Origin: Actinomycetota bacterium
Lineage (GTDB): Bacteria > Actinomycetota > Actinomycetes > Streptosporangiales > Streptosporangiaceae
Reading direction: 5' to 3'
NCBI GenBank assembly: GCA_003140115.1
Contig: PLIQ01000534.1
Span: 3,497 to 9,677, forward strand
Length of the DNA: 6,181 bases
A program made the position numbers and the translations under genes. How positions within the stretch are numbered: position 1 is the first letter of the stretch; the number at the start of each line of letters is the position of its first letter. Under the pieces are notes generated by a model, which searched no databases, had not been told where the DNA came from, and saw only the letters and a program-made list of their open reading frames with translations. Below are positions 6,134 to 6,181 of this stretch, one piece after another.

Positions 6134-6149
6134 CGTCTCCGGGGAAACG
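6134..6149. promoter_or_regulatory. Degenerate second copy of the flanking palindrome
   Basis: CGTCTCCGGGGAAACG differs from the left palindrome at two of 16 positions (T to C at the fourth, C to G at the ninth). It is no longer perfectly self-complementary but keeps the GGAAACG half. The same distance from the central palindrome as its partner implies a spacing that is maintained by function or by origin from duplication. Confidence 0.5.
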
Positions 6150-6181
6150 CCGCCCCGAACTCGTCGTGGCCTAGCTCGCCT

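Larger units (their letters stand above)
6096..6149. repeat. 54-bp inverted repeat of three evenly spaced palindromes
   Basis: The 27-nt arms 6096-6122 and 6123-6149 match at 23 of 27 positions as an inverted repeat with no loop and no gap. Inside it are three sub-palindromes with centres at 6103/6104, 6122/6123 and 6141/6142, that is 19 bp apart on each side. The AT-rich core AAAATTTT is very unusual for this GC-rich DNA. The design suggests a protein-binding array upstream of a gene beyond the right edge, or a site with a chromosome-organising role. Extrusion or an RNA hairpin is the alternative. Confidence 0.8.

Noticed and set aside
6096..6149. Inverted repeat as an intrinsic terminator
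   Set aside because: The central arms are AT-rich (AAAATTTT at the apex), leaving no usable loop, and no T-run follows. Symmetry of three sites fits protein binding better.
5950..6174. 74-residue plus-strand open frame overlapping the end of the RecQ-type gene
   Set aside because: No ribosome site, no domain, and it runs through the palindromic block in a frame with no coding bias.
6088..6181. Open minus-strand frame ending at a TGA (6088-6090) with a basic tail (LVKIFTKRFRGNGL), possibly the 3' end of a convergent gene
   Set aside because: No stop interrupts it up to the edge, but only about 31 codons are seen, its third-position GC is well below that of the neighbours, and the 54-bp inverted repeat explains the sequence better. 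It cannot be excluded without sequence to the right.
1..6181. Known defence island (two helicases close together)
   Set aside because: No nuclease, methylase, Argonaute, toxin pair, integrase or CRISPR repeats are visible, and the P450 and C45 genes between the helicases do not match any defence system I know.

Overview
The window is very GC-rich with strongly GC-biased third codon positions, and every recognisable product has an actinobacterial flavour (a HelZ-like SNF2 protein, a CYP124/CYP125-type P450, a RecQ helicase fused to a phosphoribosyltransferase). It most likely comes from a filamentous actinomycete chromosome (Streptomyces/Streptosporangiales-like). I cannot fix the genus from sequence alone.

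Layout. Positions 1-1028 hold the N-terminal 342 residues of a minus-strand SNF2-family helicase of the HelZ type; its motor domains lie beyond the left edge. A divergent intergenic region (1029-1223) follows. It contains a GTAAC-N6-GTAAC direct repeat typical of OmpR-family response-regulator sites. On the plus strand come a 28-codon single-span membrane microprotein (1224-1310), a cytochrome P450 (1327-2568), a C45/AAT-family Ntn-hydrolase (2664-3788) and a RecQ-type helicase with a C-terminal phosphoribosyltransferase domain (3804-5969). All plus-strand genes are close together (gaps of 16, 95 and 15 bp) and could be one transcription unit, with a possible internal promoter before the hydrolase.

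The right end (5970-6181) has no convincing gene. It carries the most striking non-coding structure of the window: a 54-bp inverted repeat (6096-6149) made of three palindromes whose centres are exactly 19 bp apart. The central one is a perfect TTGTGAA-N4-TTCACAA (Rex-type operator, also fitting the CRP/GlxR pattern). The two flanking ones, GTTTCC-N2-GGAAAC and a degenerate copy, resemble the parS/Noc-site family.

Functionally, the P450 and the C45 hydrolase could modify one small molecule or lipid (hydroxylation plus amide hydrolysis or acyl transfer), with the microprotein as a possible membrane partner of the P450. The two helicases suggest nucleic-acid maintenance on either side. No complete known defence system, mobile element, CRISPR array, tRNA or rRNA is visible.
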